Assembly (NCBI GenBank): GCA_030847615.1
Contig: JAUMIR010000001.1
Coordinates: forward strand, 265,731,187-265,795,186
Direction: 5' to 3'
Length of the DNA stretch: 64,000 nt
DNA from: Gambelia wislizenii
Taxonomy: Eukaryota > Chordata > Lepidosauria > Squamata > Crotaphytidae
The notes beneath the pieces were generated by a model that ran no database searches, was not told the DNA's origin, and saw only the letters and a list, made by a program, of their open reading frames with translations. Shown in pieces: positions 33,671-44,499 of this stretch (its first letter is position 1; the number at the start of each line of letters is the position of its first letter). A program made the translations under genes and the position numbers.

Positions 33671-35290
33671 CCTAGCTCTTGAGATTCTCCTTCCTGTTGA
33701 TGGGAAGGAAAGCTTTGCCTACATACAATTCCAATATGGCCCCAGTGAAGTCGAGGTTCCTCATTAGCTCCAGGACCAACTTATTCAGACCTAGATCTTG
33801 AAGGAAAGACTGCTCTGGGAGGATGACACCAACAGCCAATCATCCAGATATGGGCAAATCTGTATTCCTTGAGTCTTGAGAAAAGAGATCATCACCACCA
33901 TGCATTTGGTGAACACTTTTGAAGCTGTAGAGAGACCAAAAGGGAGAACCTTGTATTGGTACAGATCTTCTCTCATCACAAACCTGAGGAAATGACAATG
34001 TTGTAGCCTTATCCCAGTGTATATTTAGGATTGTGTGTAAACAGTGCTGATGAAAGCATTCGAGGAGTCGTAAGTGGTGGTGATAGGTGACCCATGTTTC
34101 AGACCCATAAAGGAGAATAGACAATACAATGGCTCTATACACACTGATTTTTGTGTTTTGCCTCAGGTATTTATTACTCCAGACTCTTTTGTAAAATCTT
34201 CCAAATGCGCTATATGCTTTTGCTAATCTGTGATCGATCTCTTTATCAATCTTGGCATCTGAGGAGATGATGCTTCCCAGGTAGGTGAACTGCTGAACGG
34301 ACTTAAGCAGAGTTGCCGACGGCAATGTGGGGATGGTGGTGTTCGTCCTGTGGTGCCGGCTGGTAAAGAACTTCCGTTTTCTTCAGGTTGACTTCCAGCC
34401 CAAACAGCTCCGCAGCTGTTGCAAAGCAGGATGTTAGGCGCTGCAGAGCTCCTTCTGTGTGGGCAACAAGGGCAGCAGCAGCAGCGAAGACGCAGGGATC
34501 ACCAGCATTGAGGCCATGATATTGAGAACATAGCTGCGTTGGGCAGGACACGTTTCTAGAATGGAGGACCATTGCCTCCCAAAAAGAGTACTCTATGGTG
34601 AACTCGCCACGGGTCAGTGTAAGAGGGGCACTCCAAAAAAGCGATACAAGGACTCCCCGAAACAACATCTCAGGCTCAGCCAAATTGATCACCAACAATG
34701 GTCCGCCCTGGCCTCACATCGGGAAGCATGGAGACACACTATCCACAGTGCTGCAGCCTTATTTGAGAACTCACGACGAACAAGTCTTGAAGAGAAACAA
34801 CAACGCAGAAAGAATCACAACCCAAAAACAGCACCCAAGGAAACCTTCTGCTGTGTTTCCTGCAACCGGACTTGTTTATCTTGGATTGGCCTCTTTAGTC
34901 ATCAGCGCGCTTGCAGAAAGCGCGGGATGAGTCCTTCCTGAATCTTCGTTTGCGAAGAAAAGCCAGAGAGAGAGAGAGAGCCTTATCCCAATGTGAAAGT
35001 AGGCATCTCAATAGGTCAATGGATATGAACTAGTTCCCTTTGCAGAGGAATGGAAGAATAGAGTGAAGCATCACCATCTTGAAGCTGTGGTTTGATATAC
35101 CCATTGACACTTCGAAGATCCAAAATTGGATGAAGGCCACCATCTCGCTTTGTATCCATGAAGTATCAGGAGAAGTAGCCATCTTTCTTGCAGTGATCTG
35201 GAAGTCTCTCTATTGATCCGTTCTGAAGCAGTGCAGTGATCTCATCTAACAGGGTTCTGGATAGAGGGGTACAACAAGGTACACTAATGG
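33671..35290 (-). pseudogene. DIRS-A reverse transcriptase remnant, split by a LINE
   Basis: Upstream half (35290-34979): LLDEITALLQNGSIERL, YFMDTKRDGGLHPILDLRSV and PIEMPTFTLG. Downstream half (34003-33680): YQYKVLPFGLSTASKVFTKC and QICPYLDDWLLVSS with the catalytic YLDD. The break falls exactly where the LINE at 34004-34978 sits, within the segment that normally reads AYFHI...FLRF. This is the DIRS type of reverse transcriptase (LPFGLSTAP, PYLDDWL). Dead through stops and the insertion. Confidence 0.8.
34004..34978 (+). mobile_element. LINE family X copy with 5' inversion (twin priming), inside DIRS-A
   Basis: The left part (about 34004-34488) is LINE family X reverse transcriptase on the minus strand (QQFTYLGSIISSDAKIDKEI; LYGSETWVTYHHHLRLLECF). 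The right part (about 34489-34978) is the downstream end of the same LINE on the plus strand, ending in (GA)n. The outer flanks carry a duplication, agccttatccca (about 33994-34005 and 34979-34990). An inverted 5' segment joined to a normal 3' segment with one target duplication is the twin-priming signature known from L1. Confidence 0.8.
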
Positions 35291-36289
35291 GTGGGATACT
35301 TGAAAACTCTATGGCATAACCCAGACAGATGATGATAAGTGCCCAGAAGTCTGTGGTGATGTTCTGCTAGGTGGCATAATGGCAGAATAGTCTGGGAGCC
35401 CGAGATGGGATTGGACTCAGCAAATGAAAAAGTGGCTGCTGTGACTTCCTACAGAGGAATCAAAGACATGACCATGTGGATCTGGAGGATTACCTGGAAG
35501 ACGAAGCCTGGTATTTTTGCAGCTTGAATGAGTATCTCTGGTAAGTAGAGGTTTGTTGTGAAGCCATATGAGTAGAACAAGACAGGGACCTTGGATGTTG
35601 GAAATAATAAGATGAGCATTTCCACAATGGCTGGAAAAGATGCTGTTGGTGGTGCTAGATTCCAAAGCCCATCTTAGCTGTCACCCTGTCTTTAAATGGA
35701 TGGTCCATCACCTCATTTGTCTTTGTATTAAAGTGACCTTCCCCATCAAAGGGAAGGTCCTCAGTGCAGTGCCTAGTATCTTATAGCAACTGCCTCCAAC
35801 ATGCACAGTCCACAGAGTGCACAGTCCACAGAGTGATGGGCAGACTGGATCTCCTGGGTGGATAGAGAGAGGGCTTCCTGCTGGAACACTAATACCACAT
35901 TCCACTGGTTCTCCAGAAGATACGGGATAAATTATGGAATCTCTGATAAGAAGACATGCACACTCTGAAACTGAGGGCTGTGGATGAATAAAATCTGCAC
36001 CCAAATATGTCCAAGCATCTACCTTCTTTGTCCACTGGAGTTGAGTGTGCCTTTCCCCCCCACTTCTAAACTTCAGTGTCTTCACAATGATGGAATTTGG
36101 GGCTGGATGCTGGAATAAATATTCTGCACATCATGTTTGGTTCTGTACACACTCTCTGAGTGCTGGAATGAAGGGTGGTAGCAATGATAACTTCTGCTTA
36201 ACAAGATCTTGTTGAGCCTGTGCAATGGATTTTTCTGGTGGAGCACAGCGTGCACAGAACTGGCCTCACCCTTTAAACCAGAGGTTCAT

Positions 36290-37254
36290 CTGCTGTGGCC
36301 TTGCAAGCATGGATGGTAGCAGCGATGTCCTTGGGTCGTAGGTTTCCTTCTCTTAGATGGTTGACCTTACAGGGTTGGATGAGCACCATCTGCCCGGGTT
36401 TGGGATTAGAGTTTTCCTTCTCCTAGGATGGTTGTCATAAGGCTAGAGAGCCCATCCTGCCCTTTGACGCTCTTTGTCAGACCCTTCGGTTTTGACCTGT
36501 CTGGCATGGGAGACCCTACTGGTGGCTATTATGTCACCACCAGCATAGCTCAAAACATCATTAGGGTACGCAAGCCTCTCTCCCACGACAAGGGGGCACC
36601 AATGGAGAGGGCCCTACAAGATCTTGTAGGGCCAGTAATACAGGGGTCATCACCAGAGCTGGAATGGTGGAATCCACAAGTTGAAATACTGGTTCTGAAA
36701 CTGGTGTTGGAGGAGGTGTGACATCTAGACCAAGGGCCTTTGCCATCTGAAGGATAATGTCCACAAACATTTTGGTATCCTATGGAGATGACAGTGGTGT
36801 AGTGTCTTTGACATTACCTGACAGGGATGATGTCAGGGGTGATAGAGAAGCCAGAGAGAATGAATAGGAATTGTAGTTTGCATCCAAAGACTGGTGCCAC
36901 CTGGTGTTGAGGAGCTGAAGCATCAGTAGAAGTGATAGGCACAACCACTGATGGTGGAGCTGTAGTAGCAGTAACAGGAGGCTCAGGAGTTGCCGTAGGT
37001 GGATGATGCTGGGGAAAGGAGCTGAGTAGACCAAAGAAGTTATTGTGACATATGTAGTCAGTACCAAGGAAGACAGTGGTACAGGAGATGGAGGAGGTCT
37101 TGACAATGTAGCAGTCATCCTTGGAGGTGGCGAATGGGGACAATGTTGAAGTGAAGTTGGACAGCGGTGTACCAGAGTGACCGGGTGAACAGGACTCTGT
37201 CAAGGGTAAAGAATTAGAACCCCACTCCCCTCTCCCATGGTCCTCCTGATCCAT
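36290..37254 (-). pseudogene. DIRS-A gag remnant
   Basis: The 36561-36770 segment (LQMAKALGLDVTPPPTPVSE and PVFQLVDSTIPALVMTP) matches the gag block of fragment D at 25331-25912. Upstream, 36814-37254 is a Pro/Thr/Ser-rich open segment of 146 codons in the position of the gag middle region. Frames differ between the two. Confidence 0.6.
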
Positions 37255-37421
37255 TCTTCATGATAGCTATTTGTAAACACATACCACTCACAAAAACAAA
37301 CCACACACTGCTAAGTAATATTAACACCATGGACTACTTTGGCCTTCAAGGGCATTTAGAACTGTTTTAATGACAATAACAGGCAGTATTCAGAGTAGCC
37401 TATGAGCTACAAATAATAACA

Positions 37422-37808
37422 ACAGTAGCACCCCCACATCTACAGCGGATTGGTTCCGGGCCCCACCGCGGATGGTGAAATCCGTGGATAATAGCAAACG
37501 CCCTGGAGGAGGGGAGGGAGGCAGGCAGGCAGGCAGGCAGGCTCATGGCCCAGGCCGCCGCCGCAACCTAGTCCACCTAGGCCGTGCCTCCCAGGGCTCC
37601 TCCACCGCCACCACCCCATATGCCTGCCACTGCCATCAGGTTGCTGTGGCCTCCGCCACCTCCTCCATGCTCCACAACTGTCATCAGGTTGCCTTCGCCT
37701 CCTGACATCCCCTCCCTCTCTGTCCACCCCACCCCACCCCTGCTGTTGCCATCCACGGATAATTGAATCAGCAGATGGCAAATCAGCAGATGGTGGGGTG
37801 CTACTGTG
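37422..37808. mobile_element. Tigger-like MITE with GC-rich interior, copy 2
   Basis: Ends acagtagcaccccc and ggggtgctactgt are inverted repeats. Shared words with the copy at 11095-11560 are ggattggttccgggccccac, ggtgaaatccgtggataat and ggataattgaatca. The interior has an AGGC run (about 37518-37541) and CCACC-rich blocks rather than the copy-1 tandem array. Confidence 0.7.
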
Positions 37809-39048
37809 CAACAATAATAACAATGTTTATTTATAATGCCGTTTCCACCGAAGTGGAATATCAAACATATTCAGTCAAAGGCATATACATAAAATGAAAT
37901 GAAACCCCCAACATCCCACTAGCCACTACCCATCTCAGCAACCTCAAGCAGAACTCTGCAGCTTAATCCAGCGAATCAAAGAGGAAGGTCTTCAACCCCT
38001 TATGAAAACAGGTGAGCTCCTCCTCCAGCTGAAGATCTAGAGGAAGACCGTCCCACAGACAACAGAGGCAGGACTTGAAAGGCTTGCCGCCTTGACAGAG
38101 CTGTGCACGTAGGTGGAACAGTCAGTAATCCTTTGCTGTAGATCTTAAATTCCTAGATGGTACATACCATGCTAGCCAAGCTGCCAGGTACTGGGGGAAA
38201 TTAGAGCATAGAGCCCTAAATACAAGAACCAAAAGTATGAAATGGGCCTTGTCTTGAACTGGTAACTTCCCAGGGGGGAGAAATGTGAAAATTTAGGGAG
38301 GTTTAAAACAACCTGGATGACACTGTTCTGAATTAAAGCCAGAGGAAGAAGAGAACAAGAAGGTAAACCTGCCAGTAAGCTATTAACAATAATCTAGGCA
38401 TACATAACCAAAGCCCAAACAAACAGATGGGCAGTCTCAACAGTAAAGAACCTACAAATCCTATGGATGCTCAAGAGATGGAAATTACATGCCTTTGCTG
38501 TCACCCCGATAAAGGGGCACAGGAATAAGTGATCACCCAGCAGGCCTCCAAGGTTTCTGGCAGCCAAAACAGGAACACTGCACAACCCAGTAAACACAGT
38601 GGGGGGCATGAAAGAGGGGCTACTGGTGGACGGTCAGGATGAAACACCAAGATCTTCCCTTTTTTTCATATTCAGCTTAAGACAATGGGTGGTCATCCAC
38701 AAAGAAACGTTTGGCAAGCCGTCCATCATAGACTTTCACACAGAAGCATCAATTAATTTAAAACTCTAGAAAATCTGCATGTCATCTGCATAAATGTGAT
38801 ATGGAAAACCCAAATCTGAAATGAAAAATCAAAGAGGGAGGGTATATAATGGAGAGAAAAAAAAGACCTAACAAACCTAAGGGCACATAATCTGCCTCTA
38901 GCCCTAGTTATTTTGAGTGGCCAACCAACTTCACTTTAACACATTTGTGTAAATACAAATAAAATATGCAGAAGTGATATTTAAAAGAAACAATATAAAC
39001 ATACATGGTGGTCTCACAAGGTTCAAGTGATGCTTAATTTTGCACTGT
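37809..39048. repeat. Degraded interspersed repeat of unresolved class
   Basis: The stretch 37815-38900 contains phrases typical of a sauropsid repeat (gaggaaggtcttcaacccct, gtcccacagacaacagagg, ctgcatgtcatctgcataaa). The last phrase resembles antisense of a LINE/LTR palm motif (ADD). I could not assign the class. Confidence 0.4.
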
Positions 39049-40205
39049 AGAATCATAGAATCATAGAATTGCAGAGTTGGAAGAGACCACGAGGGCCATC
39101 CAGTCCAACCCCCCTGCCACGCAGGAAATCACAATCAAAGCATCCCCGACAGATGGCCATCCAGCCTCTGTTTAAAGACTTCCAAGGAAGGAGACCCCAC
39201 CACGCTCCGAGGGAGTGTGTTCCACTGCCGAACAGCTCTGACTGTCAAAAAGTTCCTCCTCATGTTGAGGTGGAATCTCTGTTCCTGGAGCTTGCACCCA
39301 TTGCTCCGTGTTCCAGTCTCTGGAGCAGCAGAAAACAAGCCTGCTCCATCCTCAGTGTGACATCCCTTCAAATACTTAAACAGGGCTATCATGTCGCCTC
39401 TAAACCGTCTTTTTTCCAGGCTAAACATACCCAGCTCCCTAAGTCTCTCCTCATAAGGCATGGTTTCCAGACCTTTCACCATTTTAGTTGCCCTTCTCTG
39501 GACACGCTCCAATTTGTCAATATCCTTTCTGAATTGTGGTGCCCAGAACTGGACACAGTATTCTAAGTGAGGTCTGACCAAGGCAGAATAGAGTGGCACT
39601 ATTACTTCCCTTGATCTAGACACTATACTTCTATTGATACAGCCCAAAATTGCATTGGCCTTTTTAGCTGCCGCATCACACTGTTGGCTCATGTTCAACT
39701 TGTGGTCTACTAGGACTCCTAGATCCCTTTCGCACGTAGTCTCATTCAGCCAGGTCTCTCCCATCCTATATTTATGCATTTCATTTTTCCGCCCTAAATG
39801 CAGTACTTTACATTTCTCCGTATTGAATTTCATTTTGTTAGCTTTGGCCCAGCTCTCCAGTCTATCCAGGTCATTCTGAATTTTGATCCTGTCCTCTAGG
39901 GTATTAGCTACTCCTCCCAATTTGGTGTCATCTGCAAATTTGATAAGTATGCCCCTAATTGCCTCATCTAAGTCATTGATAAAGATGTTGAATAGCACTG
40001 GGCCCAGGACAGAACCCTGTGGCACCCCACTGGTCACATCTTTCCAAGATGAAGAGGAGCCACTGCTGAGCACCCTTTGGGTTCGGCCGGTCAACCAATT
40101 ACAAATCCATTGAACAGTTAACTTGTCTAGCCCACATTCTACAAGCTTGTTTGCAAGAATGTCATGGGGAACCTTGTCAAAGGCCTTACTGAAATCAAGG
40201 TATGC
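39049..40205 (-). mobile_element. CR1 LINE, 5'-truncated, well preserved
   Basis: The 3' end at left (tagaatcatagaatcatag, an ATTCTATG-type 8-bp repeat in sense) is the diagnostic CR1 terminus. The body encodes reverse transcriptase on the minus strand with no stop over the visible part. It is truncated at about 40205, within the YLDFSKAFDKV motif. It is the youngest-looking LINE in the window. Confidence 0.95.
39135..40196 (-). CDS. CR1 reverse transcriptase, C-terminal about 354 codons, open
   Basis: The minus-strand frame is open from DFSKAFDKVPHDI (40196 downwards) to the natural stop after HLSGML at 39135. Motifs in order: DFSKAFDKV (first catalytic Asp), GVPQGSVLGPVLFNIFINDL, IKFADDTKLGG (FADD with both Asp kept), HLGRKNEMHKY, LGVLVDHKLNMSQQCDAAAK, and the C-terminal WNTLPRSVVGSPSLEVFKQR. 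The endonuclease domain and fingers are missing through 5' truncation, so no functional retrotransposon is encoded, but all visible catalytic residues are intact. There is no native start codon. Confidence 0.9.
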   Translation of the reverse strand, partial: DFSKAFDKVPHDILANKLVECGLDKLTVQWICNWLTGRTQRVLSSGSSSSWKDVTSGVPQGSVLGPVLFNIFINDLDEAIRGILIKFADDTKLGGVANTLEDRIKIQNDLDRLESWAKANKMKFNTEKCKVLHLGRKNEMHKYRMGETWLNETTCERDLGVLVDHKLNMSQQCDAAAKKANAILGCINRSIVSRSREVIVPLYSALVRPHLEYCVQFWAPQFRKDIDKLERVQRRATKMVKGLETMPYEERLRELGMFSLEKRRFRGDMIALFKYLKGCHTEDGAGLFSAAPETGTRSNGCKLQEQRFHLNMRRNFLTVRAVRQWNTLPRSVVGSPSLEVFKQRLDGHLSGML

Positions 40206-40214
40206 AGAAGCTGT

Positions 40215-40895
40215 TGTGAAACAAGTTAGTTGAGGTGCAGAATAAACCTCAGTTAAACTTACAGTTTGTTTAAGTAGATAACAGCATTAACTTTCTCCAG
40301 AAGTTATGAGAGATATCACAAGACACAGAATGCATTGCTATGTTCCATCCTTGCTTTTCTGGAGGTCTGAGGTGAAGAACTATTTGTGCCAAATGCTAGA
40401 CCTATTTGTGTGAGTTCACAGATAACCATTCAATAAAGGCAAACAACCTGTCCTTCTCCATTGTCTCTGTGACTCATATAAATGGGAGATTTCCATGCTA
40501 ATTTACCAGATATGGGCTCTACATTATACCAGTAGGAAAGGACAGCCTGTCCAAAGGAGGCATTAGTTTTTGTCTAATGTCAAGCTGATTAACAAAGGAT
40601 GAAGACTGTTGTCAAGTTGTTGCCTTTGCATACATCTGGAACAGAAACTTCCCTCAGAAAGACAGCAGAATGTCCTCTGACTCCTTGAGGGAGTAGGAGA
40701 TGCAGGAGTTCATAAGCAAGGGTTACTGTCTTCACAACCCACTTAGATCCTTCTTATCAAAACCAAGGTGGAGATGGAAGGGGAGATCCTTCTTTAGCTC
40801 CTCAGAGAACAGGAAAAATCTAGCAGAATGGTAAAAACTTTGGAGTTATTCTCTGTGGGGGACGTCTGTCATATGTGCACTGAGTACAGAGAGAC
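40215..40895 (-). mobile_element. DIRS retroelement fragment C (recombinase 3' part and terminal region)
   Basis: Minus-strand translation of about 40780-40650 gives WVVKTVTLAYELLHLLLPQG followed by VRGHS, the DIRS recombinase segment around the H-x-x-R box. Near 40405-40480 the wording gagttcacagataaccatt and aaggcaaacaacctgt resembles the DIRS-B end at 48345-48400. Highly decayed. Confidence 0.6.
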
Positions 40896-40898
40896 CTC

Positions 40899-41516
40899 TG
40901 TGATAATGTAGGACTACATATCCCAGCATTATCTGCCAGCACAGCATCAGGTACCAAAAGGTTAACCAGAGGTGGGGGAGTAAAGTGATACCTCTAGGGA
41001 CAGTGTCATCATGAAGTCATATCACCAGATACAGAATTGGCCAATGAGGACTGGCAGAGTGGCAATTTGAAAAAGGTATAAAGGCTATCTCTGAACCACA
41101 AGGTGGAGAGAGAACAATGGGGCTTTGAGGTGGACATCCTGTCTCAGAGACTCAAGACCAGGACAGAAACAAAAGACTGCCTTGGGGTGAAGACCTAAGG
41201 TGGGGGAATGCTGTTGAGCCCGGTCTGGATTCACAGACAGACTAGTTCCAGCATCTCCTCTGAACTCACAGATTGGACTGCCGCTTGAGTGAGTAGCTCT
41301 AGGGAATTGCTTTTAGCTAGATTGCGTTAGGGAATTATGTTTTGCTTACTTTGGCTGAACAATTTGCTATCCTGTAATTTTTAAGGTGTGCCTGGAGAAG
41401 AAGGGCTTTTCCATGCAAATTCTACATGTTATGAGCCTTGCTTGAATAAATAAGTTTCTTTTCTATCTTTCATAAGCTGATGCTTCATGTGCCTTAGTTC
41501 TTGGTCATTGCATTCC
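40899..41516 (+). mobile_element. Solo-LTR-like unit
   Basis: A roughly 615-bp unit starting tgtgataatgtagg and ending near cattgca, i.e. TG...CA termini. It holds a TATA-like ggtataaaggc (about 41074) and a poly(A) signal gaataaataag (about 41438-41448), in the order expected of an LTR on the plus strand. A gypsy- or retrovirus-type LTR is likely; no pol or envelope gene follows, so class is open. Confidence 0.5.
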
Positions 41517-41689
41517 ATTGGCTTCCTCTTGGGGAAGAGGGAGGAGTGGGATTAGCTCTGTGAGTAGCAGGGGGTTCCAAAGGATCACAGTTTCCCGTTG
41601 GACTGTGTATAAAGAACTCAGCGGGTGGTGGAAACTTTTTGACCTCCAGGTGGCGATCTTGAAGAAGGACCCCAGGCAGAGGGACTCTC
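41517..41689. other. Possible leader beyond the LTR
   Basis: tggcttcctcttggggaag follows the LTR edge and could be a primer-binding site, but I cannot assign the tRNA. No coding sequence seen. Confidence 0.3.
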
Positions 41690-41990
41690 AAGACTGTGTT
41701 TAGGGGAGCTAGTTCAGGGGGTTCTAAGCAAAGAGCCCCAGGCTAGTGTGACATGAATGGCAGCAGTGTGAATCTTGTGTCAGCTAGAGAGTAGATTAAA
41801 AGCTTTTCGTGTTTTTTTCTCTGGGCTTTCTGTTCCTTTTGGAGAAGGCACCTGCATAAATATAAGGAGTATAACCTCCTGTGATACGTAGAGCTGTGAC
41901 ACAAGATTCACACTGCTGCCATTCATGTCACACTAACCTGGGGCTCTCTGCTAGGAACCCCCTGAGCTAGCTCCCCTAAACGCAGTCTTG
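41690..41990. repeat. Large inverted repeat, arms about 98 bp, spacer about 105 bp
   Basis: Left arm 41690-41787 (gtttaggggagctagttcag, gtgacatgaatggcagcagt) is complementary to the right arm 41891-41990 (actgctgccattcatgtcac, ctagctcccctaaacgcagt), with about 90% match. The spacer contains a T/C-rich stretch. It may derive from the adjoining LTR element in inverted configuration. Confidence 0.75.
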
Positions 41991-42987
41991 TGCTTTTAGT
42001 GTGCCCTTTGGCTGAAACTAATGGGGCAATTTGTGCCTCACACTGATGGAGCATAAATCTCCATTTGTATCACTATACTAGTGGCTGCAAGGCGGCTGGA
42101 AGTTCTGTCCCCTTCTTGGCTGCAGGAAAAGATGGTGGCTGTTCCTTCTTCCCTGGGTGCGCATGGCAGCTGAACAATGCCCGTGCACACTCCTGTGATC
42201 AAACAGTGGCTGGGAAAGATGGGCAAAGCTGTATCTAGGAGCCTCCAGCTGACTCCTGGGCAAAGGTGTTGTATCAGTAAGTGCATAATATCTCCTTCCA
42301 CAACCCCCAGAAGTACTTGTGCTGATATAACTGGGAGCCACCAATAAGATTCTGGCCAGAGGTGCCAATGATTGTTCTTGGATTTTACTCTCCGAGTAAG
42401 ACTCAAGATCTTGCTGGAAACTCTCTAAAAGAAAGCATTGGGGAGTTTAAGAATGAGATCAAAAGTAAAATCATTAAGAGGTGTACCAATTCTGCAGAGA
42501 ACACTGACTGTCTAGAAACCTGCATTAGCTGAGTGTATTGATTGCAAACTGTGATATCAGGTGACCAACGGACTCTAGTAAGGAAACAGATTGAGCCAAT
42601 TTGGCAACTGATGGAGCTGGGAGTGATACCGATGCAGGAGATTTCTGTCCAGATTTCAATCAATGCTTCTTCTCCCATGGGGGAGAATCCAAACAATCCA
42701 AAAGTGAAGCAGAAAAGCTAAGATGATGTAGAAGTGAGTAACTGAAGAACCCAAGAGGAAGAAATTGAATACTGCTTCTCAGCCTCAGAACTTGGAATAT
42801 TAGTTTTTTGAAAGAACTAGTTACATTACTCATTATTCTGATCAGCCAAGGTGTCACCAGTTGTAACTGTTTCTGCAGTCCAGAAAGTAGATCAGTAGAT
42901 TACTCATTACTAACATATTATCATTGCGATTGTTATTGTACCACTGAAAAGGACAGGAAAATAATCTCAGGCTTTCCCCCATCTCTG
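41991..42987. other. Unassigned non-coding DNA
   Basis: Minus-strand frames of up to 122 codons (42038-42406) show no recognisable domain. Some phrases suggest an old retroelement. Confidence 0.35.
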
Positions 42988-43143
42988 TTGTTGTTGTTTG
43001 CCTTCAAATGGTTTCCAACTTATGGTGACCCTAAGGTGAACCTATCACAGGGTTTTCTGAGGCTGAGAGTGTGTGACTTGCCCAAGGTCACCCAGTAGGT
43101 TTTCATGGCCAAGTGGGATTCAAACTCTGGTCTCCAGAAGCAT
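42988..43143 (-). mobile_element. Sauria-type SINE
   Basis: Shows gttgttgtttgccttcaaat, acttatggtgaccctaaggt, gtgtgacttgcccaaggtca, cccagtaggttttcatgg and gggattcaaactctggtctc (B-box complement) in the usual order. It is the only copy here with the complete middle segment. Confidence 0.85.
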
Positions 43144-43529
43144 TGGAACTCTCTTGGTCCATTGGGTGAATCCCCTTCTTCACCAGGCGGTGGACAAGGG
43201 GAGTGCCATGATCAGTGCCATCAACTATGGTGTCCTTCCGGAGTGCTTTACCAAGGTACATGATTTTTGGAGGCTTGTTCCCAGAGGCTGGTACAGGGTT
43301 TCAAACCATGATCTTTGTCTATTTATGACCCCTGCCCTTGTCACCCTGCTCTTGAACATACGAGACCAATTATAGAGTTCGTCTGGAGGTTCGGGCTGAA
43401 ATGTCAGCAGGAAACTGATGACCTGCAGCAATTTTTTTCATTCCCACATTCTGATCCCAGGAATATGGTAGAAAACAGTGTCTCAAGGCCATTTTGGCCT
43501 AGATCAATGTGAACAAGCTGAAATTTAAC
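43144..43529. other. Unassigned non-coding DNA
   Basis: A 100-codon plus frame and opposing minus frames overlap. No domain was recognised; possibly an old LINE remnant. Confidence 0.3.
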
Positions 43530-43745
43530 CCAGAAAAGATGCAAAAGGATCTTATAGCACCTTTGAGATTAACTGAAAGAAGTTGGTAGCATAAGCTTTC
43601 ATAGACTTAAGTCTATTTCCTCAGATGCATGGAGTCAAGTGCATCAGGCAAAATAAACTTAAGACTATGAAAGGTTATGGTGCCATCTTCTTTCTCTCAG
43701 TTAGTCTCAAAGGTGTTAGAAGATCCCTTTGCATACTGATCCAGA
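43530..43745. mobile_element. Palindromic MITE (aaaggatcttatagcacc family)
   Basis: Left arm gcaaaaggatcttatagcac and ctttgagattaactgaaag is inverted at the right as ctcagttagtctcaaaggtg and agaagatccctttgca. The middle (agcataagctttcatagact, ttcctcagatgcatgg) is a familiar reptile repeat motif. Confidence 0.65.
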
Positions 43746-44025
43746 TTAATATGGCTATGCCTTTGAATTCTACCAGAAAAGATGGAAATGGTGTTGTTGC
43801 GGGTTCTGCTTATCTGATCGTTGATATGCAGGACAACCTTTCCTAGATGAGCTGCATTTCTCTTGAAGAATCAAATCAAATATGTTATGTATTACACAAT
43901 TCAGCAAAAAATAATCTGCCCCACCCCTCCATCAATTGCTATGGATGAAGCGCAACTTTGTGACTTGATTTAAGCCCAGGGTTCAAATCTGAACAGACAG
44001 CCTGCAGAGGATGTTCTCTTCTTCA
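43746..44025. other. Unassigned non-coding DNA
   Basis: Short stretch with no recognisable feature. Confidence 0.3.
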
Positions 44026-44342
44026 TGACTTTTTAGACAGGACTTACCACGCAAGAAGACTCTGGAATAGTTACGACACTGTTGCGTGGCAGGGGGTCCG
44101 TTTCAGACAACACCGTCCCTCTCTCGGCATCATCCGTGTCACTTCCGTGTATGATTGGAGGCTGCCACACTATATTTTACTCATGGAAGTTGTCCGTGAG
44201 TAAAATATGGCACGGCTGCCTCCAATCATACACGGAAGTGACATGGACGATGCCGAGAGAGGGACGGCGTCATCCGAAACTGGCCCCCTGCTGTGGAACA
44301 GCCGCGTACCTCTCAGGACAACTTTTTTGTGTTTGAAAAAGT
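44026..44342. mobile_element. Foldback DNA element, copy 1 (core arms 44085-44187 and 44201-44297)
   Basis: Arms of about 100 bp around a short loop form a long hairpin (gtgtatgattggaggctgcc opposite ggctgcctccaatcatacac). The outer parts, ccacgcaag and gcgtggcagggggtc, align with the larger foldback at 56360-56662. No coding sequence. Confidence 0.8.
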
Positions 44343-44499
44343 CCAAAGTCACATTATATACACAGAGGGAAATGAAAACACACAACGAAAAGAGTGGGTT
44401 ATCACATTCCACCTTTTACATGTTTAGTAAACTCAGATGTATACTGCCTGATTAGGGCTTTAGCCATAATGGAGGAAAATCCCAGATTTTTACTATTCA
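44343..44499. other. Unassigned spacer between repeats
   Basis: No feature recognised. Confidence 0.3.

Larger units (their letters stand above)
31490..37260 (-). mobile_element. DIRS retroelement A, near-complete but decayed, with two later insertions
   Basis: Read on the minus strand the order is gag (about 37254-36290), reverse transcriptase (about 35290-34978 and 34003-33671), RNase H (about 33330-32980) and tyrosine recombinase (about 32470-31490), the DIRS gene order. Two younger elements interrupt it: a Tigger-like MITE at 33437-33670 and a twin-primed LINE at 34004-34978. Frames are broken at many points. Terminal repeats were not identified. DIRS elements integrate with a tyrosine recombinase rather than a DDE integrase. 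Confidence 0.8.
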
